In this document: positions 32,489-41,715 of the stretch, piece by piece
Position numbering within the stretch: position 1 is the stretch's first letter
Layout: each line of letters opens with the position of its first letter
Origin: Notospermus geniculatus
Taxonomy: Eukaryota; Nemertea; Pilidiophora; Heteronemertea; Lineidae
Assembly: GCA_002633025.1 (NCBI GenBank)
Contig: NMRB01002102.1
Span: 48,993-112,992, forward strand
DNA: 64,000 nucleotides
Direction: 5' to 3'
The notes under the pieces: generated by a model
What the model saw: only the letters and a program-made list of their open reading frames with translations
The model's database searches: none
What the model was told of the DNA's origin: nothing
Made by a program: the position numbers and the translations under genes

Positions 32489-32791
32489 GTGTACCTCATT
32501 CGCTGCAATCTTTGCCCACATGCATACTACATAGGTGAAACAGGTCAATCACTCAGGCAACGCATGAATGGCCACAAGCAATCTATCAGAGAGCAAAACA
32601 TGTTTGTACCCATAGGAGAACATTTCAATGGTCCCAGACATTCAGTAGATGAGATGAGGATCGCTGTACTACAGGGCCATCTTCCTTTCCTCAAACAAAG
32701 ACGTATTGCAGAACAAAAACTTATCTCAAAGTTCCAATGCCTACAAAATGGCCTGAACCGTGACAAAGGATTCCTTGCTCATTATACGTGA
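32489..32791 (+). pseudogene. Penelope-like element GIY-YIG endonuclease domain
   Basis: The frame opens YLIRCNLCPHAYYIGETGQS, followed by LRQRMNGHKQSI and PIGEHFN. This is a GIY-YIG nuclease (YYIG block, R-x-R, H, later E) with the Cys pair and spacing found at the C-terminus of Penelope-like retroelement proteins, where it nicks target DNA. Only the nuclease part is present; the reverse transcriptase upstream is missing, perhaps because the copy is 5' truncated or joined at the N at 32476. The protein ends at the TGA at 32789. Confidence 0.75.
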
Positions 32792-33052
32792 GCCTCCACT
32801 TGGATACAGATGTATACTACTGTAAGATGATTATCATTAACAGTTTATTTACCAGTAGATTTTTCTGTTTTGATGGTCAGCTTATCCAGTTCCAAGTCAC
32901 GGCTTATCCCTTGGACTCTTTGTTGCTATAACTACACCAGCTCACCACACTCAGGATGTAGTGGTATGCTTGCCAGATGTTTAGAATTATTTAATCACTT
33001 GTATTGTCCACTGTGCCTGCTATATTGATGTTTGTTAATCTTTGTTGTCAGA

Positions 33053-33092
33053 CCTGATGAAGGCACGGTAGTGTCGAAAGCTCGTCCCAATA
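33053..33092 (+). other. Penelope-like 3' motif, hammerhead-like core words
   Basis: CTGATGA, then GGCAC-loop-GTGTC, then CGAAA. The words equal two conserved core segments of the hammerhead ribozyme, but an extra A separates CTGATGA from the stem and I cannot find convincing stems I and III. The same layout occurs at 8112. Confidence 0.35.
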
Positions 33093-33099
33093 TACTCAA

Positions 33100-34045
33100 G
33101 TTGATCTACAAAAAATGGTGTTATTATGTACTTTTTCCTGATTTCCTGAAGTCGCCTACTACACTGTAAACGCAGTTGAGAAGCAATGCTTACGACTACT
33201 GTTTTGGAAGGTGCACTGAGTTGGCGTGCTCTGGACTTTGTTGAAACCTATACTTTTAACCTGCAGTGACCCAGACATTTTATAAAAACATATACAAGGT
33301 CGATTCATTCTTCAACAGAACCTTACAGAAGAGAAAGAATGTAGTCCACGATGATGATGACGATAACGTTTCCTCCCTACTAATGTCCCCGATGAGCCAG
33401 TCATGCCAGTGCCAGCTGAAACTGATGATGCAACCGCCTAATGGAGAAAACAAGGAAATATGTTGTGCAGTTAGCCGATATGTTTAACAACCCTGAAGAA
33501 ATGAGCTCCCTCCCACCTCACACCAATGGAACTCGGAAGACTTTACTGTGCCAATGCTATGAGAAGAACGAAAACTCCCCAGATCGGACCAAATTTGAAT
33601 GAAATTGATCCACACTCCAAGTAGGAACTAATCCTTTGAAAAAGGCCCCAAATTCATTGACTCTCACATGGCAGGAGGCAGAGGAGAAGATAAACGACAT
33701 GGAACCCAGTTCGTTGTCCCCTCTGACCAAAAACCAGGTGACACCTTTCCCGTGGATTAAGGACATGTGCCATCAAAAGGGCTTGGAAGCTATCTTCGAG
33801 CCTTTGCTCAGTGATCAGTTCTGTCTTTCCAGCGATACAGTGAAAGATGCAAGTCATCAGGTAGTTGAACTGTTTCCACTATTATAGGTTGAGAAGGCAG
33901 GGTACAGGGTTTTGCTTGACTTTACAGAACACGTGTTTCGTCCTGATATAGTGCATAAACTTCCGACATTGGATTGCAATTCCAAACCCTCAGAGAAAGG
34001 ACATGTTGGCACCCAGTCTCAGACATGTCAGGATAAGGAGACTGA
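33100..34045. other. Unrecognised short ORFs
   Basis: Plus-strand frames at 33266-33487 and 33636-33887 (LTLTWQEAEEKINDMEPSS) look protein-like in composition but carry no known motif. They may belong to one decayed gene. Confidence 0.2.
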
Positions 34046-34052
34046 GGGTATC

Positions 34053-34640
34053 TTAGTCTCGCTTCACCAGCCAGAGAGAGAGGCCAGGGAGAGAGTCTGG
34101 TAGAACAGACTACAAAATCTTGTTACCGCCAGGTGGCGAGTGTCCAGCTCAGAGCATCCGAATCTGATTGGCCAACGGCCGAAAAACATGGCTGCGCCCA
34201 TGAAACGTATGATGAACGAACAAGGAACGAAACAGTCCGAGGGAAATTTTACCTTTTTAACACGTTTTATCGTGGTTTTCGCCGAGTGATATATAGAAGG
34301 CGATCGAGCCTGGTCGTTTGAGGTGGATTGCCGATGAAATAAAGTGGAATTGTATTGTATAAGGATCGATTTACCGTCTGGCTGAACTTTAGAATCCCTG
34401 GTCGGAAGTGACCTAATCCATGGCACAAAATGTAAGTCCTATTGTACAATCGGCTTATTCCGTCAATCGATGACCATGCATAGTCGTTCCTGCCGTGCTA
34501 AAAATATGTTTTTCAGCCGTTGGCCAATCAGATTCGGATGCTCTGAGCTGGACACTCGCCACCTGGCGGTAACAAGATTTTGTAGTATGTTCTACCAGAC
34601 TCTCTCCTGTAAGAGAGAGAGGCTGGTGACGCGAGACTAA
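34053..34640. mobile_element. 588-bp TIR element with about 135-bp inverted ends
   Basis: TTAGTCTCGC at the left and GCGAGACTAA at the right begin long inverted arms that include TGTCCAGCTCAGAGCATCCG and ACAAGATTTTGTAG-type blocks. GGGTATC flanks both sides (34046-34052, 34641-34647), a 7-8 bp duplication as in hAT-type elements. No transposase ORF. Confidence 0.8.
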
Positions 34641-34839
34641 GGGTATCTTCTTCTACAAAAAGCCCGGGCCTGTTTCCATGCAGCAGAAGTACCCTGAACT
34701 GTTGGAGGCTCCCCTCCCCTCTGCTCCCCCTCCCCCTCCGCTCCTCTTCCAACAAGCCTATTAGTATTAATGCATTTTTTTTTCTTTTATGTGCAGTTTT
34801 GAGGACGCTGTTAGTTGAGCACAAATTGTTAATGTCGTC

Positions 34840-34985
34840 TAAACCAGTGTACCCAGGTTACGGAGTTAGGATGGTTAGCGTTGACGGTTAGGGTCAGGAC
34901 TAGGTTTAGGATTAGGGTAGGGCATGTAGGGGTCAGTGACAAGGGCTGAGGGTCAGGGTAGGGGTAGGGGCTTAGGCTAGGAATC
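34840..34985 (+). repeat. Degenerate TTAGGG-like tract
   Basis: GGTTAGGG, GATTAGGG, GGTAGGGG and similar words recur irregularly. Possibly decayed telomere-type or simple GT-rich repeat. Confidence 0.45.
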
Positions 34986-35669
34986 AGTGTGTAGTGTGTA
35001 TGACTGGACGACATTCACCCATTCAGCGTTAGTTGACTTGATTGAGTTCTCCTGTGTTCAGTGCTGTGAGCGAAGTTACGTTGTTTCAGTGTCGATCCTG
35101 CAGATTTGGATCTCATACTCAGAGGGGCTATGTGGATCACTACGTCATTCACTGACCGGAACATGGAATTCAATTTCCCTGTGGAATTAAGGGATGTTAC
35201 TTCACTTCTTCAACATGCACCACCTTCAAAAGCAATATGGGAAGGGACCATAATGATGAGCTAGCAAGGTTTGACAATGCTGGTGAACATGCGTGTTATA
35301 CAACTTTAACCAGTTTGAAGGAAGCCAAGTGGAACGGGGAACCAACCATCAAGGGTTACATTCAGTGAAGATGTCGTTAGATTCCACTCGTACTTGGAAA
35401 AAAAGGCCAAGGAAGCTGAGGAAGACCTCCAGAAGGAAGTGTCTGCTGACCCAGGTAACATTTACACAGATCATCTATATTATAATTGACGGTGGCGCTT
35501 TAACTTCGAACACGAACTCCTCCGTGGTTTCTGATCGAAATGGCACCATTTTCACAGGAAGTGTTGAAAATGACATGGGGGTGGCCCTTAAGTGGGTGGC
35601 ATTACATTTTTTACCCTTAAGCGAATAAAATGCAGGAAAAAACTTCCAATGATTTGCAATGCCCACTAG

Positions 35670-35743
35670 CCTGGTTTTGCTGGCCGCCGTGTAGATGGCG
35701 CTGCATACGCAACACCATCTACACGGTGGCCGACGGAACCAGG
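35670..35743. mobile_element. 74-bp hairpin MITE
   Basis: CCTGGTT...GCCGCCGTGTAGATGG is mirrored as CCATCTACACGGTGGCCG...AACCAGG. It lies in the intron between exons 1 and 2 of the tyrosine-recombinase-like gene. Confidence 0.65.
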
Positions 35744-35937
35744 TATAATGCATTGTCTTCAACCAGGCAGGGTGATCAGAAAATAGAAACTTCAACACAT
35801 AAAACTGCTGCCATCTGCTTCCCATAGGCCTAGATTATTGTCCGAGGAGTTGGCCCTCACTAAACATTTTCCTCCCACACAGAGACGTCCAGCAAAATGC
35901 CATCCTCTGGCCACATGCATCCTGTGAATGTGCTCGC

Positions 35938-36081
35938 TGTAATGTATGCAGTGGTTGCCAGATGGCACCACCGGTCGAAGGCGAAATAAACGAGACTATA
36001 TCCAACATGGCCGGCTCTGTGTTTGATCATTTAGCCATCATCTAAGTTTACGGATTACGCCCTAATATGGAGAATATAACA
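35938..36081 (+). repeat. 5' LTR (144 bp)
   Basis: Contains an AATAAA poly(A) signal at about 35983. Directly after it (36082) TGGTGTCAGAAGTGGG fits a primer-binding site: it starts TGG, the complement of the tRNA CCA end. Confidence 0.9.
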
Positions 36082-36327
36082 TGGTGTCAGAAGTGGGATA
36101 ATGACCATCAGCAACCAGAGACTGGTAAGCAAGTAAAGAATAGACAGTGTAGATTGTTTTGACGTTGAAATCGCCTAGTGATGAAATTCAGCACAGCATC
36201 ATGGCATGACCTGGATGACGTGGCTGATGAAGCAGAGACAAAGATGCTGAGTGCCGTACACGTGGCTAATTAGGTTAATGTACACTCGATGTACACAGTG
36301 AAGCATAGACACTAGGAATGATTAGAG

Positions 36328-36801
36328 ATGGCAGTGCAGGGCATTCTTCCACCGAAATTCAACCAATCGATTGACAAGGCCAACCTCAATCAGGCCTGGA
36401 AGGATTACCGTGATGAATTTGATATGTACTTTGTGGCCAGTGGGCAAACAACAATTGATGGGACCCAAAAAGTGTCAATGCTGTTGTACCAAATGGGCAA
36501 ACAGTACATGAAAGTTTTTGATAATGACTTTGCTTGGGCCGATCCTGATGACAAGAAGGACTACACGAAGGTAGTTGACAAATTCAATGAATATTTTGAA
36601 CCAAAAAAACTGGTGAAGGGTTACATCACGAAATTTCAACGAAGGGTACAAGGCCCTAATGAGAACATTGCGACTTACGTAACAGAATTACGCGCATTGG
36701 CTACGCTGTGCCAATTTGGTGCCAAAGAAGAGGACATGCTCGCAGTGCAGATCTCGAATGGCGTGAGGGACGAAGCCCTCAGGCGCAAGCTGTGGGATGA
36801 C
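36328..36801 (+). CDS. Gag protein of the 144-bp-LTR gypsy element, truncated
   Basis: From ATG 36328 an uninterrupted frame of about 158 codons reads ILPPKFNQSIDKANLNQAW, MLLYQMGKQYMKVF, FNEYFEPKKLVKGYITKFQR and VRDEALRRKLW. This is the retrotransposon gag capsid pattern (short helix, F-x-P-x-K-N-x-x-x-x-R-x-x-F). The frame ends at the N at 36802; the zinc knuckle is absent. The protein would assemble the cytoplasmic particle. The intact frame agrees with the near-identical LTRs in pointing to a recent insertion. Confidence 0.8.
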
Positions 36802-37625
36802 NCATTTCATCTCGGGCGTCATGGTAGGCTGCTATTCCTGTGTCAATGTCGTTCTTACTCTCTGGCCATCCGCTTGGTGATGTCAATCTCTCTTTCAGAA
36901 GCTGTAACTCTTCGTCTTCTGAGGTCTCTTTCCTTATCTCGTCTCGTCTGGGGAGCGCGGTGGCACAATGTTTAGAGCGTTGGACTCGTGATCGGAAGGT
37001 TGCGGGTTCAATCCTTGGCTGTGTCACTCTGTGTACTCTCAACTGGCCTGAAATGTCCATGTGTGCGCTTGATTGTAGCTTCCCTTGGTTTCTACAGAAA
37101 GGTTTCTGGATTAGGCTGGGTAATAATGTGAAGTGCCTTGACACTTAAATGTAAAAGGCACTATAAGCCCACACACTATCATTATTATTATTGTCTCTCC
37201 TTGGGCTGCTGGTCTGCTGGATGCTCAGAATCTCTGATGCGCTGACTGCAAAAATGTGCGATTCCTCACCTGTCATACTCGGTCCTGTCTCTTGTGTATG
37301 CGCTCTGCTCAGTGCGTCTGCAACCGGAATCTCGGTACCCGTCTTGTGAACTAGCCGAAAGTCATAACCTTGCAATCTCATTCTCATCTTCTGGAGTCGT
37401 AGGGGTATCAAATGAAGCGGCTTCTGGAAGATTCTCAGTAGTGGCAGGTGATCTGTCTCGACGGTCACGTCTTTTCTCCCATAGACATATGTGTGGAATT
37501 TTCTAAATGCGAACACGATGGCAAGCATCTCCTTCTCAATTTGAGCATAGGCATATTCTGCGCTGGTCAGTGCCTTGGAACTATACGCAACTGGCTGTTG
37601 ATTCTGAAGAAAATGCTGCTGAAAT
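36802..37625 (-). pseudogene. Inverted gypsy pol piece: RNase H and integrase N-terminal linker
   Basis: Read on the minus strand from 37625: QPVAYSSKALTSAEYAYAQI, EKEMLAIVFAFRKFHTYVYG and VETDHLPLLRIF (RNase H with E and D residues), HKTGTEIPVADALSRAH; then, beyond a SINE at 36950-37190, SEDEELQLLKERL and AAYHDARDEM from the linker before integrase. Orientation is opposite to gag and to the integrase tail beside it. An inversion inside the element or a misassembly at the N are both possible. Confidence 0.75.
36950..37190 (+). repeat. tRNA-derived SINE, plus strand
   Basis: GAGCGCGGTGGCACAATG...AGAGCG is an A-box region, GCGGGTTCAATCC a B box. The core TTGGTTTCTACAGAAAGG and GGTAATAATGTGAAG follow, then a TATTATTATTG tail. 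GTCTC near both ends may be the target duplication. It interrupts the inverted pol frame, which continues on either side. Confidence 0.8.
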
Positions 37626-38362
37626 GCCATGACTCTGAAGATGACCCATATTTAGCATTGCTCAATTTAAGAAACACGCCACGAGATGATGTGTCAGGGT
37701 CTCCAGTACAAAGACTGTTCTCCAGAAGAACAGCCAAGAAGATACCAACTGCAAGCAGTAAATTGATGCCAGAACCAAAGAGACCTGAGCTAGTGAGCCA
37801 GAAACTGAAGGAAGCAAGACATGACAAGGCAAAGATGTATTATGATCAGCATGCCAAGGACCTTGAACCATTGAAGAAGGGAGATACAGTACGAGTGAGA
37901 GTAAAGAAAAAGTGGAAGCCTGCAGAGGTGTTGTCCGAGCATGATGCCCCAAGATCGTACAAGGTGAGATTGCCCAGCGGTAGGATTACAAGACGAAACC
38001 GGAAGGACTTGTTGAAGACCAAGGAACCTCCACATCAGTTGCCCGAAGATGAACACCAGCATGAGGAAGATGAAACTCCTACTGTTGGCACGGAGCACGG
38101 CAAACAAACTTTGCCCCATGGCAGACCCCTTGATTCCCCTCCCACCCCAGGGTCGCCCTCACAAACACAACCTCAGTCAGTACTCCCAAGTAGGCCCACT
38201 ACCTCAGATACGAACGTTGAGCCTGTTCCAGCACAGAAGACTCCGGTTATTAGCAGGTCAGGTAGGATGTCGAAACCACCTGGCAGGTTGTCCAGTAACG
38301 CGATAGTGTGTGTGTCAAACAGGGAAGAGAATACAAATGTATGTACTCAGTCAGCTTTTTAG
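37626..38362 (+). pseudogene. Gypsy integrase C-terminal region
   Basis: After an inverted junction near 37625 a plus-strand frame reads DPYLALLNLRNTPRDDVSGS, SPVQRLFSRRT, KEARHDKAKMYYDQHAKDL, LKKGDTVRVRVKKKWKPAEV and RSYKVRLPSGRITRRN, then a Pro/Ser/Thr-rich tail to TAG 38360. This is the segment just after the DDE core plus an SH3-like basic domain that binds DNA. The core itself is missing. The ORF opens earlier (37448), but those codons lie in the inverted piece. Confidence 0.75.
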
Positions 38363-38562
38363 GTGTTCTAAATAGATGAAAGGATATCATACTATAGTGT
38401 AGGCCTAGCTGATAACGACATTATACTTGTTGTTGTAGGCATAGTTTGTTAGTTCATTAGTAGGCCTAGTTGCAGATAAATAATAAGGGATATAGATTCT
38501 TGTGTAAGAATGACTAGAGTTAAAGGCAATTTTTGTCTTTACGCGTAAGAAGGAATTTCTAT

Positions 38563-38575
38563 TAAGGAAAGAGGA
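38563..38575 (+). other. Polypurine tract of the gypsy element
   Basis: AAGGAAAGAGGA directly abuts the 3' LTR, the usual position for the plus-strand primer. Confidence 0.75.
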
Positions 38576-38719
38576 TGTAATGTATGCAGTGGTTGCCAGA
38601 TGGCACCACCGGTCGAAGGCGAAATAAACGAGACTATATCCAACATGGCCGGCTCTGTGTTTGATCATTTAGCCATCATCTAAGTTCACGGATTACGCCC
38701 TAATACGGAGAATATAACA
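38576..38719 (+). repeat. 3' LTR (144 bp)
   Basis: Identical to the 5' LTR except at two positions (TTTACGG/TTCACGG and AATATGG/AATACGG). Confidence 0.9.
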
Positions 38720-39076
38720 CTCGCCACGAGTAACATGCTAGTTCTTTTTAATCGAAGAAGAGCTGGCGACAAAGTTACAATGACAGTCTACCTGCAACGA
38801 CTTACGTCGCAGCTATATTTAGAGGTGCATTGCACACTCTCGCCTCTCGAACAGAAGCACTGCGACAAATACTAGAATTGAAGTTAGAGGGGAAAAGGAC
38901 GGGAAAGTGCCACTCATATGGACATATTCCTTGAACTTTGTTTTAAACTTTGTTTTAAGTTTTAAACTTTGTTTTAAAACTTTGAGTGCCATCATCCAAA
39001 GAACTACGTGCAATCACATGGACATCTCATATGAAGAGACAACTGGATTTACTCTTGGAAACACGTGTTGCTGCAG

Positions 39077-39444
39077 CATGGAGAAAACGCGGAATTCCAC
39101 GGAAATCCGCCAAGAATCCGAAACTGTACTTAGCTTTTAACAATGGAATAAACTATACACTGGCCTAAACACATGTACATGTAGGGTATAGTAACAATGA
39201 AATAACAAGGCCAAGCAAAGCAGTTGGAATGCAGCCACAGCGGGATTGTTTCTATAGCCCAACCACCTTGCTACCTCGTATCTAGGCTAGTGCCAATATG
39301 ATAAGAGATAAGGGGAGGGGGCAGGAGGGGATGATCCACGTGACAAGTTTCACACCAGTTAAAATAGTACTGTATAAACTGCAGACAACACCAAATTATG
39401 TCTAGCGGAATTCCATGGAATTCCGCGTTTTCTCCATGCCGGTC
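39077..39444. mobile_element. 368-bp MITE, 9-bp target duplication
   Basis: CATGGAGAAAACGCGG at the left and CCGCGTTTTCTCCATG near the right end are inverted. TTGCTGCAG lies at 39068-39076 and 39445-39453. Removing it restores an open frame (VAAGVSNTNVF) in the interrupted exon. A 9-bp duplication suggests a Mutator-like source. Confidence 0.8.
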
Positions 39445-40048
39445 TTGCTGCAGGGGTCAGTAATACAAATGTTTTCCTATTTGCACGCCCACACTTTGGT
39501 TCGCAGATGCCTTAGGGAGAAGATTGGCAAGCGAGTGTGGTGCTACAGCACCTGAAAATCTGAGCTCGACAAGACTGCGGATGCACATTGTAACCACTTC
39601 GCAAGTACTGAATCTGAAGGAGAATGAAATGGCAAACCTCTCGGTCATGATATTCGTGTACATCGGGAGTACTACAGGTTTGCCGAGGAATCCGTCCAAC
39701 TGGCTAAAGTAGCAAAAGTTCTGCTGGCCACAGAATCTGGTCAACTGGCAGCTTGTCACGGTAAAACCTTGAAAGAAGTGACTCTGGATGAAAATGGTAA
39801 GTTGGCTTATTCCCCACGTTTTTTCCTTCATTTACACACCACTGTATACTAGAACAATTTATGACACAGTTTCTTTTGCAGATGTGTTGTTTTCTCAGTA
39901 AAAAATGGTATTTTGCGTTTGCAGTCTAGACAAGTGCTGTAATGCTTTTTCCTTTGCACAACCATGTAAGGAGGCAGGCAAAAGATTTCATAATGCTGTG
40001 TGACCTGGAAATTACTGACGAAGTCTCAAGTCATGCAGTCAACCTTCA

Positions 40049-40774
40049 ATGTCTTTTGAACGTGAGGCACTGCCAGTGCTTGAAGAGCATGAACCTTGTC
40101 ATTCCTTCGATAATAATGGCAGTTTTTTTGCAGATTCCTTCCTTGATGTAGGACATTCGAACGTGTCCTCGTTGGATATGTTGGATACACGAAATAGTTC
40201 TGTGAATGAGTGTGACACGTCTGACATGTCTGATATCTCTTTCTGCACCCTGGGACCACATCGATCCACTCCCAAACCACACACCCCAAAGCGCAGCAAA
40301 GTCTGTTACGAAATGCAGACAGCGCCAAGCAGAATAACTGATTTTGTTTTGGACAAAATTGCAACTAGGAAAAAGGACGACCCTCTAACACACGAAGAAG
40401 AGAAGGCACTTACGACGGTGGCAAAAACAATTTGTCAGATAGTGGTGACTCTTTCACGTGCAACATCAAATGCAAGGCATGGGTCGGAAAATTTGCTGAT
40501 GTTTACCAAACCAAAAATGTCACACCTTATATGCATGTTCTGGCATTTCATGTCAGTGAGGCATTTCAACTCCGCGGTAATATCCATCAACAAAGACACC
40601 ACTAGTTCAAAACATATGTGGACTGTGAGCATTGCTGACACAACAACTTCTGCTAAAGTCAGTATCTACTCTCAAGAATTTCTCAATGTCATGAAACCTG
40701 ACGCCTCTGTCATCTTGATGAATTACGCTCAAGGGGAACACACTTATATGAGGCCAAGAACTTTAAGAGTATAG
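40049..40774 (+). CDS. Unrecognised 241-codon ORF
   Basis: An intact frame with an acidic Ser/Asp-rich N-terminal half (SSLDMLDTRNSSVNECD), a basic Pro-rich linker (STPKPHTPKRSK), a helical block (LTHEEEKALTTVAKTICQIV) and a C-terminal part (SKHMWTVSIADTTTSAKVSI, then VMKPDASVILMNY) whose alternating pattern recalls an OB-fold. It follows the tyrosine-recombinase-like gene by about 250 bases, after two acceptor-like AGs (39881 and 39926). Not recognised; the OB-fold idea is weak. The true start may be upstream. Confidence 0.4.
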   Translation: MSFEREALPVLEEHEPCHSFDNNGSFFADSFLDVGHSNVSSLDMLDTRNSSVNECDTSDMSDISFCTLGPHRSTPKPHTPKRSKVCYEMQTAPSRITDFVLDKIATRKKDDPLTHEEEKALTTVAKTICQIVVTLSRATSNARHGSENLLMFTKPKMSHLICMFWHFMSVRHFNSAVISINKDTTSSKHMWTVSIADTTTSAKVSIYSQEFLNVMKPDASVILMNYAQGEHTYMRPRTLRV

Positions 40775-40902
40775 AACTGCACACATGACGTCAATTCCTG
40801 CTTTGATCATCCAAGAAGCAAGACAACTCATTAATCCCCCAGTACAAACATGACAAGAAGACATCGAGCCGGTCACAGCTCCTGCCAGATTGCAAACACC
40901 AC

Positions 40903-41067
40903 ATGAAGGTGAGACACCAAAACAATAAGTGCACGGCACACCTGCAGACACCCAAAGAACAAAAACCACCCGCGAAAGAGGCTAAGCGCATATGCCCGGT
41001 GTGCGATAAGTTATTCAATACGAAATCAGTAACTCCGGCACATGCACAACATACACGGCATGACTGA
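40903..41067 (+). other. Short ORF with one C2H2 zinc finger
   Basis: A 54-codon frame ends ICPVCDKLFNTKSVTPAHA followed by QHTRHD: C-x2-C-x12-H with a second His five residues on. It may be a remnant of a zinc-finger exon or part of the preceding gene after a frameshift. Confidence 0.3.
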
Positions 41068-41410
41068 CTTCGAACAGTGCACCGGCAGAGGAGCCAAAGC
41101 TGACAGACAGACTCGGCCCAGTCTCCCGACCTCCTGTCGTCCGATGGGAGGTCGGATGATAAGACTGCGTCGGATAACCCAATGGACGAGGTGTCGGGGG
41201 CATAAAAAGTGTAAAGTTGCATTTATTTTTAGTCATTCTTATTCATGATTCTTGCATTTAAAAAGCAAAACTGCATGTTAAAAAGCAAAACTGCATGTTA
41301 ATTGATTCCGATTCGGTGACTATGCTCGATCTGATTTGATTCGTAGGACTATGTAAGTAAACAATTTATATGAGTAATTGAGGTGATGTTGAATTCTTTT
41401 AAAAATCGAT

Positions 41411-41660
41411 TTGGCCCACACCCCTGCGAATACCCCTCTACAGGCCCCTGCTAACACCCCTTCACAGACCCCTGCAAAGACCCCTCCCCAGACCCCTGCA
41501 AAGGCCCCTCCCCAGACCCCTGCAAAGACCCCTCCCAGACCCCTGCNTGCAAAGACCCCTGCACAGACCCCTGGAAAGACTCCTCCCCGGGCCCCTGCTA
41601 ACACCCCTTCACAGACCCCTCCCCAGGCCCCTGCAAAGACCCCAGCTTGGACAGGGGCTT
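41411..41660. repeat. Minisatellite, about 12-24 bp unit, contains N
   Basis: Units of the form CCCCTGCAAAGA and CCCCTCCCCAGA alternate for about 250 bases. An N at 41547 suggests unresolved length. Both strands are open across it (TPAKTPPQ repeats), which is a by-product of the period. Confidence 0.85.
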
Positions 41661-41715
41661 CTGCAGGGGTTTATTTGCACATTTCATCCACAATTTAACA
41701 GATGTTACATTTAGG

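Larger units (their letters stand above)
35938..38719 (+). mobile_element. Ty3/gypsy element with 144-bp LTRs, TSD CTCGC
   Basis: LTRs at 35938-36081 and 38576-38719 begin TGTAATG, end ATATAACA and differ at two bases. Target duplications CTCGC lie at 35933-35937 and 38720-38724. The inside holds gag, then an inverted pol piece, then integrase C-terminal sequence, so the element as assembled cannot be autonomous. It interrupts exon 2 of the tyrosine-recombinase-like gene. Confidence 0.9.
35350..39796 (+). pseudogene. Tyrosine-recombinase-like gene split by two insertions
   Basis: Exon 1 (about 35350-35454) encodes SEDVVRFHSYLEKKAKEAEE and ends at a GTAACA donor. Exon 2 starts after CCTCCCACACAG at 35883, runs to 35937, resumes after the gypsy element at 38725 (MLVLFNRRRAGDKVTM, SPLEQKHCDKY), and is interrupted by a MITE at 39077-39444. 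It continues with NTNVFLFARPHFGS, STRLRMHIVTTSQVLNLKE, GHDIRVHREYYRF and SVQLAKVAKVLLA, ending at GTAAGT (39797). LR-x-H, GH and the YY pair fit the catalytic pattern of tyrosine recombinases. One-base shifts near 38868, 39495 and 39642 break the frame. I recall this as a multicopy, unnamed invertebrate family. Confidence 0.6.

Noticed and set aside
33053-33092. Working hammerhead ribozyme
   Set aside because: The core words are present, but an extra A precedes stem II and no convincing stems I and III were found by eye.
41320-41698. Pro/Thr or Gly/Val repeat proteins on either strand
   Set aside because: Both frames are products of the minisatellite period.
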